Below are positions 11,640 to 25,200 of a stretch of 64,000 bases of DNA, piece by piece (positions within the stretch are counted from its first letter, which is position 1; every line of letters begins with the position of its first letter). Origin of the DNA: Trissonchulus latispiculum. Lineage: Eukaryota; Nematoda; Enoplea; Enoplida; Ironidae. The notes under the pieces were generated by a model. It worked only from the letters and a program-made list of their open reading frames with translations. It was not told where the DNA came from and ran no database searches. A program made the position numbers and the translations under genes. The stretch lies in the NCBI GenBank assembly GCA_030248195.1, contig JASAND010012897.1, positions 1 through 64,000 of the forward strand, read 5' to 3'.

Positions 11640-12680
11640 TGGAAAGTGAAGTTCAAACACGTTTGAATTCGAACCCAAACTGTAGTGAGGATTCTTTTAG
11701 TGCTAATTTCTTTGTTCAATCAATTGTTAAGTAGCAGCATAATTAATTACATTATCACATATCAAGTTAATGAATGGTCCTCGTGAGAAGAATCTGTTGC
11801 AGTAGAAAATAGATCGGTTTTTTCTATCAAAAGTTACATGGGAGGACCAAGGTTCGGGGACGGTGGCCTGGAAGGGTCACTCGGTAGTTCTCATTGGGTT
11901 TCCTGCTACAACTACCATGTACCAGGGTTGTTTCATTAAGAAATTTGTCGGGCAGGATTCGAGCTTAGGTCCGGTGGGGTTGGGTTTGTGCGCTCTATCC
12001 CTTTTAACACAATGTCAATTGTCAAGTACTAAATTTTAGAATAGCAATTTTCAGAAACTGGAACAACTAAGCAACTCATAGCCGTATCAGGATCTAATAT
12101 AGACTTTACTCACGAATTTCTGTCCAAATAAAATGGAACTACGATTTTTCATTCAAACAAATCTGTCAAGTGGGCAGTTTTAAAGGTTGGACAGTTTTGA
12201 ACACAGTGTTTACTTAAAATGTAGGACATTTTATTCTTTAAATAAATTACAGACTTCATTTTTTGAGTCTTGACAAAAATTGAAACTCACATTTCGCTTT
12301 GAGGGCCTAATTTATGGAACTTTGCTGTTAGTTGCAAGTTCCGCATGCAAAAAGCGTGCATTTTACTTTCAGTTAAAGTGCACGCTTGAGAAATACATAA
12401 CAATAGCTACTAAGGTTGATGGTGTAGAATTACTGAATTGTAGATTTTTGTAATTTTTTAGACGCTCCAAAATCCACTCCAAAGAAAAGGAAAAAGTTAC
12501 ACATGACTAAAACTGGGTTAATAGGGGGGTGGGCGAAGTTTTGGGAGGCTTTAAAAGAAGTTACAAACTCTGAAACTGTTGACTCAGTGTTCATTTTTGG
12601 TGGCGAAACTTTCTGAGCTCTCCCACTGTTTGTTTGTTTGTTTGTTTGCTGCAGATATTTTTTGCGGCCCCCCTCCAAAA
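11640..12680. other. spacer and probable 5' region of the collagen gene
   Basis: No gene is visible. Just before the collagen ATG, a pyrimidine-rich run with a TTTG repeat ends in CTGCAG at about 12653, which could be a cis- or trans-splice acceptor leaving a short leader before 12681. I cannot identify a promoter. Confidence 0.3.
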
Positions 12681-14653
12681 ATGGTGGATTATGATAAGCT
12701 AGAAAAGCCGGGAACGCAAAGTCTGCGCAGTGCAGCGTTTGGCGCAGTTGTGTTTGCAACGGTTGCAATTACCTCCTGTTTGATCAGCTTTCCGCTGGTA
12801 TTTCAGTATGTGCAGACGTTGCAGGCCACTGTTAACAGTCACCTCCAAGAGTGCAAGGTTAGCTATTACCTAATTTGCATATTTGGTTGCTTTGGCTGTG
12901 AAGCTATAGGTTGGCGGTTCGATTCCCGCGGTTTTCGACCAAAAACACCTGTCTCTGATTTAGTAAAGTAAATTGATTTTGTCATGAATGAATTTTTTAA
13001 AGGCGGTAATCCAGATTTATCATATGTTTATTTATTTATTTTACATTTATTCTACTTCATCTGAAATCTTTACTCCGATATGACTTGCCAAAATTTGCCA
13101 TTATTGCAGACCAAGCTGAATTTTAAGACCCTATATTTTGATGTGAATATTAAATCTCAATTATCTATCAAGTTAGTATTATTATTATTAACTTAATAAT
13201 TATTGTCAAGTTGAATTTTAGTCCGAATCTCGAAACATGAGACGAGAAGCCATTGAGATGTCGCCGGATTTTCAGCCACCAAATTCAGCCGTGGAGAGCT
13301 TCAGAAGAGTCACGCGTCAGGCTGGAATGCTGGCTAATTGTACGTTAATTGGGTTAATAATTAGCAAATTGCTTATACTCCCTATAAAACCAAGTCTTTG
13401 TGTTGACCGACAGGTAATAACAAACTGGAAGCGTCAGATAACTAGCACCATTGAACAGATGATATCTCGGGGAGGACCCCATTTTTCCCAATGTCAGGAT
13501 ATGTTTTACAGGGGGGGGGCGGAGGGGAAATTGACCAGCCCCCCGAAAATGTCCTCCTCGAAATAGCCCCTCAGGAGTTTTGCTTCCCCCATCTCCGGGA
13601 TTTTTTGAAGCCGACTAATTTTCAAAAATGTTCCGGCTTCCCCGACGAGTTTTTCCCCGTAACAATGGCTATTTAACCTACATCCAGGCATTTTTAGGAA
13701 CGTTTTGTATTTTTACATTAAAAAATGCCAAAAATAACGTTTTTGGCTCATTTTTGCAAAAAAACCTCGGGGACTCCCGGGAACCCCTCTCGGGAAAATC
13801 CCTAAAACATGCCCTGAACGTCTCCCCAGTTTTCGATCCGATACTCCCGATAGCTGACGATATGCCAACTAAAAGGATTCGCCGGGTATTCGTAGTATAT
13901 TTACAGTTCCACTATAAGGTTATCGTTGCAGGCAACGCAAGAGTACATAATGATAAGAGTGAGACGTATATATGTGTCCCAAGTATATAATAATAGACTC
14001 AGATTAACTGTCGGAGTAGAACATTTGCTTTGCAAATTTGCTTAACTTCAACAATCTTTATTCCAGGTTGTTGTCAACAAGGACCAGCCGGTCCACCAGG
14101 ACCCCCCGGAAACGACGGAAGAGATGGTGCCCCAGGAGATGACGGGGGTCGGGGTGATCCGGGTCGGGACGCTAATCCGGGCGAGGAGATCGGTCCCTAC
14201 CCGCCTCAGTGCCCCTGTGAACCAGCGGCTGGCCCACAGGGGCAGGCCGGACCTCGAGGCCCACCAGGGCCACCGGGAGAACCCGGAACCAACGGAAAGG
14301 ACGCTCAGCCCGGAAATCCCGGGCCTCAGGGACCCAACGGACCACAGGGTGGACCCGGCCGGCCCGGACCAAAGGGACCTCCCGGAAATCCGGGCACGCA
14401 GACTCCAGCGCCCAACCCACCGCCCGGTCCGCCTGGTCCGCAGGGGCGACCCGGAACCCCCGGCCAACCTGGAAATCCCGGGGGCAACGGTCAGCCAGGT
14501 GGGCCCGGAAACCCGGGTCCCAGAGGTGATCCTGGGGGTCGGGGTAATGACGGAAATCCGGGTCAACCCGGCAGCCCTGGTGATCCCGGTTCCCCCGGAC
14601 CTCCTGGATCTTGTGACCATTGTCCACCAGCTAGGCTGGCTCCTGGCTACTAA
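12681..14653 (+). CDS. nematode-type cuticle collagen
   Basis: Three exons: 12681-12857, 13222-13339 and 14067-14653, all GT-AG and in phase, encoding about 293 residues. Residues about 15-40 form a hydrophobic segment ([18 protein letters not shown]) like the N-terminal membrane anchor or signal of cuticle collagens. Basic FRRVTR residues near 85-90 could be the processing site. From about residue 100, [15 protein letters not shown] opens the Gly-X-Y region, with interruptions and CPC and CDHC cysteine patches at block ends, as in cuticle collagens that trimerise and are disulphide-linked outside the hypodermis. The chosen ATG is the first one giving the anchor and is preceded by AAAA. Intron 2 contains a fragment of the CAAGAGTACATA repeat family near 13944. 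The third exon is GC-rich compared with its surroundings, as expected for Gly/Pro codons. The family is clear; the orthologue is not. Confidence 0.88.
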
Positions 14654-16124
14654 GCTTGGAAAAGGTTTAACTTAAGCATCGAATGAAGGATTTAGGATTT
14701 ACAAGGACAATTTTTATTAACTATTTTTGCTTGTTTTTGCTGCTTGCTCTGCATGCTCACTCACTTTGTTAACAAGGAACAGACACAATTGTACAGACGT
14801 TCAGTTTTTTGTTGATCTTAAATTTTGCTTGTTATTGTTGTTTTTGTGTGAAAATTGTTTGTGTGTATTTGCCGTAACATTTTGTTTCCTTCCATCAACT
14901 GTTAGCTTGCACATTAAATAATGGTCTTAAAACAGTGAAAGTTTAGCGATAAAATATAGTTTCTCTTCCTCCTGGCTGTCCTGGCTATTGGAAGGTTGAA
15001 TAACAAGGAAATATTGAACAAAAAATTCTTCCGACTGGGTGTCGAACCACCGAATTGCAGTTCCATATCCTGACATCCTTTTTTTCCGCTTGGGTGCTCC
15101 ATATGTAGCCTATTTATTTTTGACAAAGCTTAACAGGTTTAGAAGTACGTACGATATTTTGAAAGGTTGTTAAAATATTAACTAATTAAATTAGGGATAA
15201 TACATTTTCACTGAACCAAAGAATGAATCTCACTGTTTTGTTGAATTTTAAAAAATCTGTACAGTCTGTTCTTGTGAGCGTCTTCTCTTCTGACCACTGC
15301 CTTGTTTAAGGTCAAATTCCCTTTTGGAGACATCAACGTTGAACAAATACTTAATACTTATTAGCTAAACAGGGTACCGGCACCGGGTTGTTTTGTGTGT
15401 CGAACATACCAGTAAAGGCAGTTAGCCCTCCAGCTTGCATAGTATATAAGTGTTCTCCGCAATCCCTGAAAGAAATTGGCCTTGTTTCTGCAAAAACGTT
15501 TTTAAGACCCCTGAAAGAAATTGACCAAAGCCCGTTCTGATAGCCTTGTAAAACACCTAGGGTAATTTCTATGGCAACTATTAATCCCCTTTCCCTCAAA
15601 CAGCAAATGTTCTTAACTGCAGGCTACCCAACTGGGTCGAGGGGGCTGAAAATTTTTAAAGTGGAATTTAAATTTAATTTAATAGTGTTCATCCTTTTCC
15701 TCTGCAGGGGAGTGATTAATCCCTAAGGCGGCACCCCCAGTTAACAACGCCTGCACCCGCAGCAGCTACCTCGAGAACAACTTTTATTGTAAAACTTTCA
15801 ATTTCATTTGACAATTACAGAGGTGATCAAAACTTAAAAAATAAATAATACACCCTACATAAATACACCTACATAAAGCATTTGAGCATACTCAGGTTTT
15901 ACATGCATACATACAAATATACTGTGCATACATATTTATATGAAAAATACAGCACCTACGGAAAAATACGCATGAAAACAGAGAATTTTCGAGTTTTTTG
16001 AAATTTTCCTGTAAAAAACATTTAACGAAGAAACATCGGACGGTAATTTCAAACACAATATCCTAAAACAAAAATATTAAATATGCCTAGTATTAAAGTG
16101 AATTTTAGAATACCAATAAAACAT
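14654..16124. other. intergenic spacer between convergent genes
   Basis: This lies between the collagen stop and the Mos stop on the opposite strand. It should hold both 3' UTRs. On the minus strand an AATAAA lies at 15781-15786, a possible Mos poly(A) signal about 340 bases after the stop. Around 15020-15070 there is a tRNA-like box (minus strand GGTTCGACACC). Nothing else is recognised. Confidence 0.4.
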
Positions 16125-19100
16125 TTACAATCTTATCGTGACAATTTCCGGGCTGCGCGAGTTTTCACGAATCTTCTTCGAAATTTCGGTAATTTCCGGT
16201 CGATCTTCCGGTTTCGTTGACCAACAGCTTCCTACCAGCGCCCACCACCAATTCGGGGGTTCTGAGTTTTCGGTTTTTTCGGGAGGCAATGCGGGTCGAA
16301 GATTCTTCGAAACCACGCAGAACACGACGGTGTGCTGATCAAGACCAGAAAAGGGGGTCTGCCCCGTACCCAGATGCCATAGGAGCAAAGCGTAGGAGTA
16401 GACATCTGCCTTGGGGGTAATGGGGGCACCGCGGAGCATTTCCGGGGCGTGGTAGGCAATGGTGCCCATTGCTCTGCGCTGGTTGGGCAGGGAAAGGCTG
16501 GTCTTGCCCAGGGGCAGTCGGGCACTGCAACCGAAATCGCCTGCAACAAACAAAACCGTAATTGATTAATAATGAGATTAACTACAAATAACCGACTATT
16601 AATTGTTACTAATGAGAAAGATTTGAAATACTAATGCTGACGGGCTAGCTGGGGTCTTTTTCAGTTCACCCCCCCCCCGCGGATACCGGCCAAGCTGAAA
16701 TTACTTTGGGTGTATTTTTCACATATATAACTCGCATTTGCAGATCATCTTTCCTTCATGGACTAACCTCCTAGACGTGAACGCACAAGCCTGTGTAGGC
16801 AGAACAAATTCTGTTTGAAATGGTTGCCCTGAAAACGGCTGAAAACTTTAAGTCAAATGATGAAATGATGGTGAAGTGTGGTTCCGCCGCCAGGCCAATA
16901 TGCTTCAATCAATCTTCAATTGCTCAGTGTGTCCCCAACTGAGGGTATACCAGTTTCACAAAATTTTCGCATTTCCACCTATATGTGCAAAGGCAAACTT
17001 TGATCAACAAGATAGATTACCTAATTTGCAGTTGTCACTTGACGTAAGCAACACATTGCTGGCTTTCACATCCAAATGAAGTATTCTATTCCGATGACAG
17101 CATTCTAGGGCAGAGGCTAACTGATTTGCATATTTCATTCTTCGATCTGGACTCAGCGGGGCTTCTTGCTGCTCCAACAATGTTTGTAAATTTTCTTTAC
17201 CCACATATTCAAAGACAACCTGCCAAAAATAAAAGGATAATTATTAATGTCACCAACATCGGCAGTTAATTCTGGAAAACTAGCTAGGTGCCAAAAGTTA
17301 ATCTGAAAGTCTATCAAAAATCATTTATCACGTTTTAACGACTAATTATTAAATGCAGCACAACCAGTGATCACCGTCTTCTACACACATTTTCTGATTA
17401 AATTCACGTCGACTAAAGCTAAAGCAAGCTGAAATCGACGTGAAATCGCACGATTCCACAATGCGACCCAAAGTGAAATGGTCGAAATGAGCCTTTAGCC
17501 TATTTGAGCCTACTTGAGTATAGGCATCATGTATTGTGAAGGTGAGAATTTTCACAATATTCGGATGGTCCAGTTTAAAGGCGTTCAGTTCCGAGCAAAA
17601 GCTGAGATCGTTCTGGCGACGACTGGTGTGCAGTTGTTTGATGGCAACCTGGCGAGAGTTGTACCAACCCACATAGACTGAACCGAAACCTCCCCGACCT
17701 AAAATAAAAAGATTTAGTTGGGTTTGAAGTTGTAGGTAAATGAAAGAACAGGCTTAACTTAAGATTTGTCATCACCTGAGACCCGAAAAATTCGGCCGAG
17801 GTGGGGATTAAACACACAATCTTAGGTTTAGTACACCGAAGATTTACCGATTTAGCCACTCAGACACAATTGAAATAAGCTAAGTTTGATGAATTCGTTC
17901 CCAAACTGCAGGGACGTTTTTAGAGGGCGCTTTTGCGACTATATAGTTCCGATTACGCACTGTTTGACTTATCAATATTTCTCAACAACGGTTTCCGCAG
18001 TCTGATTGGTCTGTTGGCTGGTAAAATCTTTAGACATTTAAAACAGTCCTGAAGTAGCTGACTTCGTTAGCTAGCTAGGTCTCGTGTCGTGTGTCACATT
18101 ATCGCATGCTGCAAGGTTCTTGTCACAATAAATTTGTCGCACGACACTTTTGCCGCGATACCCGTTTAGACCCTGTCACGCAGGCCACGCGGCGCACTTC
18201 CTGTGAATCGGCTTTAAGACATTGATACAAGTACTACCCCTGTGGAGTGAAGAGTTTTACTTCAAGTAGACAAGCTTGTCTGATACTCTGATTAGATTTC
18301 AAAAATCAGTCTGAAGAGCGGCTGAAATTCTGCACGGGTGAAGAAGTTATCAAGTTCTCTCGGCTTATCAGTTTCATATCAGTGAGATACTGGAAATAGG
18401 AAAGTTTGCCAGCTCAAATATCATTATCATTTCCAAATCTTCCTATTACCAATTTTAGGTACCCTTAGGCTCAGACTTAAAAGTAGACTTTGTTTGGGAG
18501 GATTTAAAAACTTTTGTAAGATACCCTCATTAATTAAGGCCTACAGATTCCAGCTCATTCCAGCTCATATGTAGTTTCAATTCTAACATTATGTTTTCGT
18601 CTGAACTTTCCACTATTTTTCTCTTCTAATTCAATGGTGCATTTTAATTTAGTTTCTAACCGAATTTAAGATTGCGCTAACGAACGCTAAAGTGCATAGC
18701 ATTTTGTTGCTACTTGTGTGCACTGTGCACAATTATCAGGCTATTTCCGACAGACTTAGGCTATAACGACAAGAATTCTTTAAAATTGTAACTTATAATA
18801 TCATTAATTAACCAATGGTTGTAGGATCATTTTTGACAGATGTAAGCTATAGCTACTATTATTATTGAAAATTATATATAAAGAAGAAATTGATTAACTA
18901 ATGATGTAGGAACTAGATGTTTAGCATAGATTTATTTTAATTGCCACTATAGCTTCATATATCTGTGAAAATTTGAGTAACACGAATGGCCTTTTCGTGC
19001 GCGAGTTGAAAGAGCAGAGATAAAAATTTTCAACTCGAGGAGAGTTAAATTGAACTATTAAACTCCTTTAACTCTGATGATTGACTTAATTTTAACTCTT

Positions 19101-20027
19101 AAACTCGCTTCGCAAAAACGAAAGACCTAAGGATGCCTAAGTCTACAACGGACCTACCCAATTTGGGCGTCTTCGTGCACGACATCGGGTTGGAGGAAGG
19201 CCGTCTTGCCTTTTCCGACACGGAGGGAAGTCGGAAAACCTTAGACGCGACGCTCGACGTTGTCGGGAGGCTAGCGCTGTCAGTTGTCGCTGACGCGCTG
19301 GTACTGCTATCGTAGAGGCGTCGACGCTGAAGCTGAAAACGCTCCTTTCGACACGGCGACTGAATTAGGGCTTCCGTGCACTGCGAGCCGAGGGGAAAGC
19401 GGAAGCTGCAGAATGGCGAGGAGGTAGTCTGAAATAAAGAATTTCAAGTTTTAATTTTATTATTATTTAAATGACTAAAGTATTTATTTGTATTCAAATT
19501 TTAAGCCCTTCCATAGACTAGCATGGAATTATGGAAACTAACATCTTCACAAATGTTTTAGCATTAACTTATTAAAATTAATTAAGTTAAACTTAAAATT
19601 TTAAAATTTTATTGAAAATTAAATTGAATAACAAAATCTTTAGACCTGATCAAGTCCAGATCAAAACCGTAGAATCTAATAAGAGTAATAAACTCCCAAG
19701 TTTCACCTTATTCAGATCTTCACTCAGTTCGGGTGGAACGGAGGGGGTAAAGCTGTAGTGTCTTTGAGACGGGCGGTGCTTTTGAACCGCGTCAATCGCC
19801 AGTCGAGACGGCGTCAAGGGCGACAGTTGGTGGCGGGAAAATCGGGCCAGGCGAGATGTCTGCGATTTTGTGCCGCCGCCGAGATCGCAGGAATCGTTCT
19901 GACCAGGCACGGTTAGCGAGCAGTCGTGCTTGGCGACAGGCGAACTGCCAATAGCGGGAAAACTAGTGTTCTTGGGCGATAGTCGAAAGGCACCTCCATT
20001 GGCGGCCCGGAAAAGCGGGGATTTCAT
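16125..20027 (-). CDS. mos: Mos-type Ser/Thr kinase (oocyte MAPKKK)
   Basis: Five minus-strand exons join without frame conflict: 20027-19707, 19428-19158, 17698-17514, 17219-17021 and 16540-16125, giving 463 residues. A Ser/Pro-rich N-terminus (1-195) precedes the glycine loop KLGRGGFGSVY (196-206), catalytic VAIK (K218), the HLDVKASN loop (D309), and DFGCS (327-331). HAPEML, TPKADVYSYALLLW and a C-terminal RPEITEI helix follow. DFGCS directly after a K-L-G, and HLDxKxxN rather than HRD, are hallmarks of Mos, which activates MAPK during meiotic maturation of oocytes in many animals. The exon 2/3 junction falls inside the glycine loop and the split codon restores Gly, which supports the model strongly. 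The start is the first Met of an open exon; a further 5' exon cannot be excluded. It converges with the collagen and diverges from the tyrosinase. Confidence 0.85.
17794..17865 (-). pseudogene. degenerate tRNA-Thr-like sequence in Mos intron 2
   Basis: The minus strand shows a GTCTGAGTGGCTAAATCGG start and a TTTAATCCCCAC T-arm, aligned with the Thr-like copies at 11564 and 33024. The anticodon stem is broken. It looks like a tRNA-derived repeat in the Mos intron 17699-19157. Confidence 0.4.
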
Positions 20028-22137
20028 TCAAATGCTGGCGTGCTGAAATAATGAATAACCTTAGAGGCCTAGAGAAATAATATCTTTAATGTATACCTTA
20101 TTTAAATAAACCTTATAACTAATACAATATACCTAATTTAACTAAATATACCTAATTTAGCTAAATAGACCTACATAATTTCTCCTTTAACCTTAACCAT
20201 TTAATTTAACCTAATTTAATTAATTTAACTGATTAGTTGGCGACACCATTGGATAACTTATTTTTGGGTTGGTCCCATTACATGGCTGGGGTTTGTTTTG
20301 CTAGATAACTTTTGAGCAGCAAGAATCTCAAGTGAAAAAAATTTAAACCAATTTATTGATGAAAACTTTATTTAATTTTACATCAACTTCGAACATGCTT
20401 TTGTCGTGCTTGGCGCCTGGCGATATCTGGGAATCATCAGCTTTTGGCAAAGCACAATATTCAGAAATTCAAGCTTCAGATGAAAATCTAAGAGCACGAT
20501 TTTTATCGCGAAATCAAGAGACTGCAACTTGCTATTTGCTTAATTTGCATAAATTTGCGTGATTTTACACAATTTAAAAATCTAGAGCTAGTTCTCTCGA
20601 GGTTAAGCTTAGTTTAACTAAATTATATAGGTAATTTTCCTGCCAACATATTCTTTATGTGTAGTTTAATTATATCAGGAATTTTAATTTTAAAGGTTTG
20701 AAAAAATGTTTGAATGAAAATTGAGATTCTTACACCTTTGCGGTAATATCAAAATTCTGTCATTTTCAAACGTTTGCCACAAAGGGCATCATCCCTGTTG
20801 TATTTGCAATGGTTGTTCGACTGTTTACGTAAATTACGTATAAATTCCATTTATATACAATATTGACCGGCTCCGAGACTGACAGGTTGAAATCAGTAGA
20901 ACGGTATATATTTTAAATAAAATTTCAAGAATTGAGAGTGTACTGCATATATTATATTAAAAGCTTCAATAAGGCATGCAAATGATATTGAAACATAACA
21001 AATGAAAGAAAAAACGAAACTAAGATTGTCACTACAGCACCTAATGTTGCATAAACTAGCCAGATTAGTTGATTGTTTAACCAACTGCAAACACAGCTGG
21101 TGGCCCAAGCCCCTTCCCCAGCTCGGACAGGGACAAAATACAAGGACAGGCCATACCAAGCAAAAATGGTCTCAAAAATTAAATTAGATAAAAATTTATT
21201 AGATCTAAAATTAAAAAAAATCCGGCTTCTTAATTTTTGGTCAAAAGTGGGTTGTTTTTTGTCTACCCTTTTTCAGCTTTGTTCTTCTTGCTCCGATCAG
21301 GAGCAGTTTCCCCACATTTTCTCATGTTATCCCGAACTATCAATTTTGGCTCAAAACCTATTGCCTTTTAGCGTCTTTCCGTTTTCATTACTCAGAACAA
21401 TTTTTGGCAGTTTTGGCTACAAAATTTTGCAAACACTTACAAAAATAGCAATTAATATTATGATTCAGGTTTCCTGTTTTGCCTGAAATAACAAAGTTTA
21501 TCAGTTTTACCTTTTCGTAAGTATCACGTGGCAGGTTTCGTCACGTTTCGCGTGCTTCTGGGCGTTATCTGGGCTACGAAACGGAAAAGCAGCTAACAAT
21601 GATTTAAGTTGCAATTAACTAAGCTACAGCTGTTAAAACCCCAGGAAATAGAAGAAATATATGAGCGAAAAATCAAATATTTTGAAGAGGGGTACATGGG
21701 TGAATTCGTGGCAAGCTTTTGTGTTTGCGACATTCGACTACCTAATTTGCATATGTAATGAAATTAGAGTTAAGATAATGTTTAGTCACACCAGCTGAAA
21801 GTGGGAACAAGTTTTTCAAGGAGGTATAGTCAAATTGCATCTGAAATTTTATGAAAGTCGAAAAAAGTTGAATTTGTCAGATTTGTCAAGAAAAAGTTGC
21901 CAAAAAACACCTCCGATTTTGTCGCAAAAAGGTGACTCACTTTATTAAAAATTGATAGTCTTAATTTTAATCTCTTTTCTGGAAACAGGGGCAACTTTTG
22001 TGGATGACTCGCCTGTCTGTCTTACGTCACGGGTGTAACGCAGGTTTTGAAACTTTCAAAAGTTTCGGGGGGAAACAACTTTTTTGTCCTGCCTACATAA
22101 CAACAACAGTTTCGCACAACCGACAACTTTTCAACAA
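20028..22137. other. shared spacer between divergent Mos and tyrosinase genes
   Basis: No gene is recognised. The left part is a run of degenerate 'acctaattta' words (20080-20230). The rest is AT-rich. It must contain the upstream regions of both genes, but I see a promoter-like arrangement only for the tyrosinase. Confidence 0.35.
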
Positions 22138-22174
22138 TATAAATAACGAGCGCCAATTATTCATTCAATTCAGT
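22138..22174 (+). promoter_or_regulatory. putative TATA box and initiator of the tyrosinase gene
   Basis: TATAAATA at 22138-22145 is followed by TTCAGT at 22169-22174, placing the initiator A about 34 bases from the start of the TATA box, a normal spacing. The ATG follows about 128 bases later, so the leader would be short. Confidence 0.45.
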
Positions 22175-22299
22175 GTTGGAGTAAACCTTTCTTAGCAACT
22201 GTCTTTCTGGAGCAATCTTAACAGAAAGCTAAGAGACTTTAATCGTATTTGTATTGCACATCTGGTTTGCACTTGGGTCATTTGAGTTTGGGAGTAGAA

Positions 22300-25200
22300 A
22301 TGTTGACATTTTGGACATTTTCATTTGTCGTTTTATATGCTACACTGACCAGTGGTCAGCACATTGACGTTGCCGGCATCACCGCAGAGCAACGGGAATG
22401 CATTGACCAATGGCGACGTCAGAAGCCCGAGATGGCCCGGCGTTTCGATTCGGCCCAGATCGCCTTCATGTGCAAGCACACGAAGGTTTGGACCAGTCGT
22501 GCGCTGACGCCCAAAACGACGCACAACGACGATATCCTGACACCGCGACAACTCGACTGGATACGGGAGTTGCGGGGTTGTCAGGGTCTGGACTGCATTC
22601 AGACGGTGAAATGCAAAGGAACAGAGTGCCGACAGCAGCCGACCCAGCCCAGCCGGATCGGGCCGGGCTGGAAACCGTCGATTTTGCCCGGAAGCAAAAG
22701 ACAGCCGGTCGGTCAGCTGTTCGATATCACTGACAGTCAGGCTCAGCAGATTCTGGAGGACGAAATCGATAGCGCCGATAATCGATTTATGACTCAGCAA
22801 TCGAGTGATAGATCGATTATCGAGAAACAGCAACGAATTGCAGAAGCCTGCATCCATGTCCTGGGCTCCAGAACGGCGGAAGAAGCGTTCCCTAATTTTC
22901 AAGGAAGACCGAAATACCTGCAGCAGAAGTACGATAAATGGCGCACGAAATGCTCAGAATTCGAACAGGTTTTGGGTCGAGAAAATCGCGGACTGGTCGA
23001 TTTGGCCGTTCCAGATACGGATTTGGATAACTTTGACATGAACACTTTCGGACGCCGAGGGGGTAGTACGGAAGATGAAGGTTACCTAGAACGACAGAAA
23101 CAGCGAATTGCAGCACAGTGCAAGAAGATAGTCAGTTCATCAAGCGCACCGCAGGCCTTCCCTGACTACCCTCGAGCCAGTGCCACCGCGAAACAGGACC
23201 TGGAGCAGAAATTTGCCAGATGGTATCACAAATGTCAGGCCATCAAACGACGACTGGACCTGCAGCGACAGACCTTTGACTCCTGGATAGTCCAAAGCTC
23301 CGCGGGAAGTCGGGGTGGAAGCAGCAGCCCAGGCGGGAATAATATTGGATTCAGCGGAATTCGAGACGGGAGTAGTCGACGAGGAGGTAATCGGGCAAAA
23401 CGACAATCCAACCGACCACCGCGGCAGGTTGGAGATGACTTTCGGGCCATTCGAAAGGAAATTCGAATGCTCACTGACGCTGAACGATTGAAGATGTTGG
23501 ACGCCCTGAAGAAGCTGAAAACGGAAACTATTGACGGACGAAGCAAATATGATCTGTTGGTTATCTACCATACGCCTGAGGAAGCCCCAGGCGCCCACTG
23601 GGGTCCGGCTTTCCTGCCATTTCATCGAGAACTAATGAAACAGTAAGTATAAATATTAATTGTAACCAAGGTACTAAAATAAAAGTAGCCTAATACTAAA
23701 AATGAGCCACTACGCTTGGCTTTTCGTCAGCAATAAATCCTACTCCGACCGACTAGAATACGATGAAGTTTAGCTGTTTTATTCGGTATCCACAAACTTA
23801 ACTTTCTGTTAACTTTCTTATCATTAAGAATACTTAAAATTCTTAAAATTAATTCTCTCAAAGTATACAAAGGTGGCAGTCAATCCGATTACAAGATTCA
23901 ATTTGCTTAGGACCAGCGAAGAATATTACGGTAATTTCAGCTTAATCACAAAAAGGAATTAGTTAAGTAATCAACCTCAGCAGCTTCTTGAAATATTATA
24001 ATTGACTAATCCCCTAAGAAACGTTGAGTACGTATCTAAACATAGGGCAGTCAGACAATTACTTACAGGTTGGCTGGGAGGGCCAATGAGTTATCAGAAA
24101 CCCCTTAGCCAATCCACTGTCCAGAATTTTGCTGGAATGTGATTGGCTCCCTCTTCCACCAATCAGGGTGAGGCCTGAAACTACCGTAATACCGTTGCAG
24201 GAGAGGGCATCTGTTGTAGACTTCAGTCGGGTTGCCAGACCGTATAAAACAGGTGACCACTGAATATTCAGAAATTCTGATTGGAGCACCTTCCCCCAAT
24301 GCTAAATTGAAACAGGGACTGGAGCACCGTCACCCATTGTTAACAGAACCAGGGTTAATCAACCTTGGGAAGATTTGGGAGTTTGAAAATACAGTGGTGT
24401 CTTTTTTATGATTCATAGACTGCCAGTATTGTTGGTCACTGTTAATGCCAAGTTTAATGTTGAGACTTTGCGGGGTTAATCTTATCGTACAGTAACGATT
24501 TCACCTGGATTTTCGCATATTTATTGACTTCACGTGATGAAAATATTGGGACGGGTAGGATTGTACGGAATTTTAGCACAGGATAGAAAATCGAAAAATG
24601 GCAAATTTCTATACACCACATTGAGTTTTCATAATATTTTCCGAGACAGCAAAATCCCACCACATTCTGCAGCAAAAATAATATTGAATACATGCTGTAC
24701 AGTTATATATAGACACTGAACAAACTGGACCCAATATCATGTCATGTCACGAATATCATAATAAATTTATTTCATATTCACCTCAAAGCTCATAATCATT
24801 TATCGCATGCTAACTTTATTGTTCAATTTTGTTTCAGGATTGAATTGGCCATGCGAGCCGAAGACACCGATGTAGCGCTACCCTATTGGGACTCCACTTT
24901 GGACGAAGGTCTACCCAGCCCCAAAGATTCGATTTTGTGGACCCCCGAATTTCTGGGCAGTTCCAAGGGTGAGGTTTCCGCGGGTCCCTTCGCCGGATGG
25001 GTGGCGACTCACGAACTCTCCTTCGTTCCCGGAATGCGCAATCTTTTCCGGGATGTGGGCGAGTCGCCGTTCGGCGGACTGTACAAACCGGAAGACACGG
25101 AATTCATCATGTCCCGAAATAGTTACGAAGATTTGACGGCCTGCGTAGACCCTACGTTTGAGCTGGTTCACGGGGTGACCCACATGTTTGTGGGGGGCTA

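Noticed and set aside
14048..14627. Long open frames antisense and in another frame over the collagen exon
   Set aside because: They are shadows of the Gly-Pro-rich codons. The sense frame has the collagen repeat and matches the splice phase.
19133..19315. Plus-strand ORF in a GC-rich island
   Set aside because: It is antisense to Mos exon 2, which is open over 271 bases with correct splice sites and phase on the minus strand.
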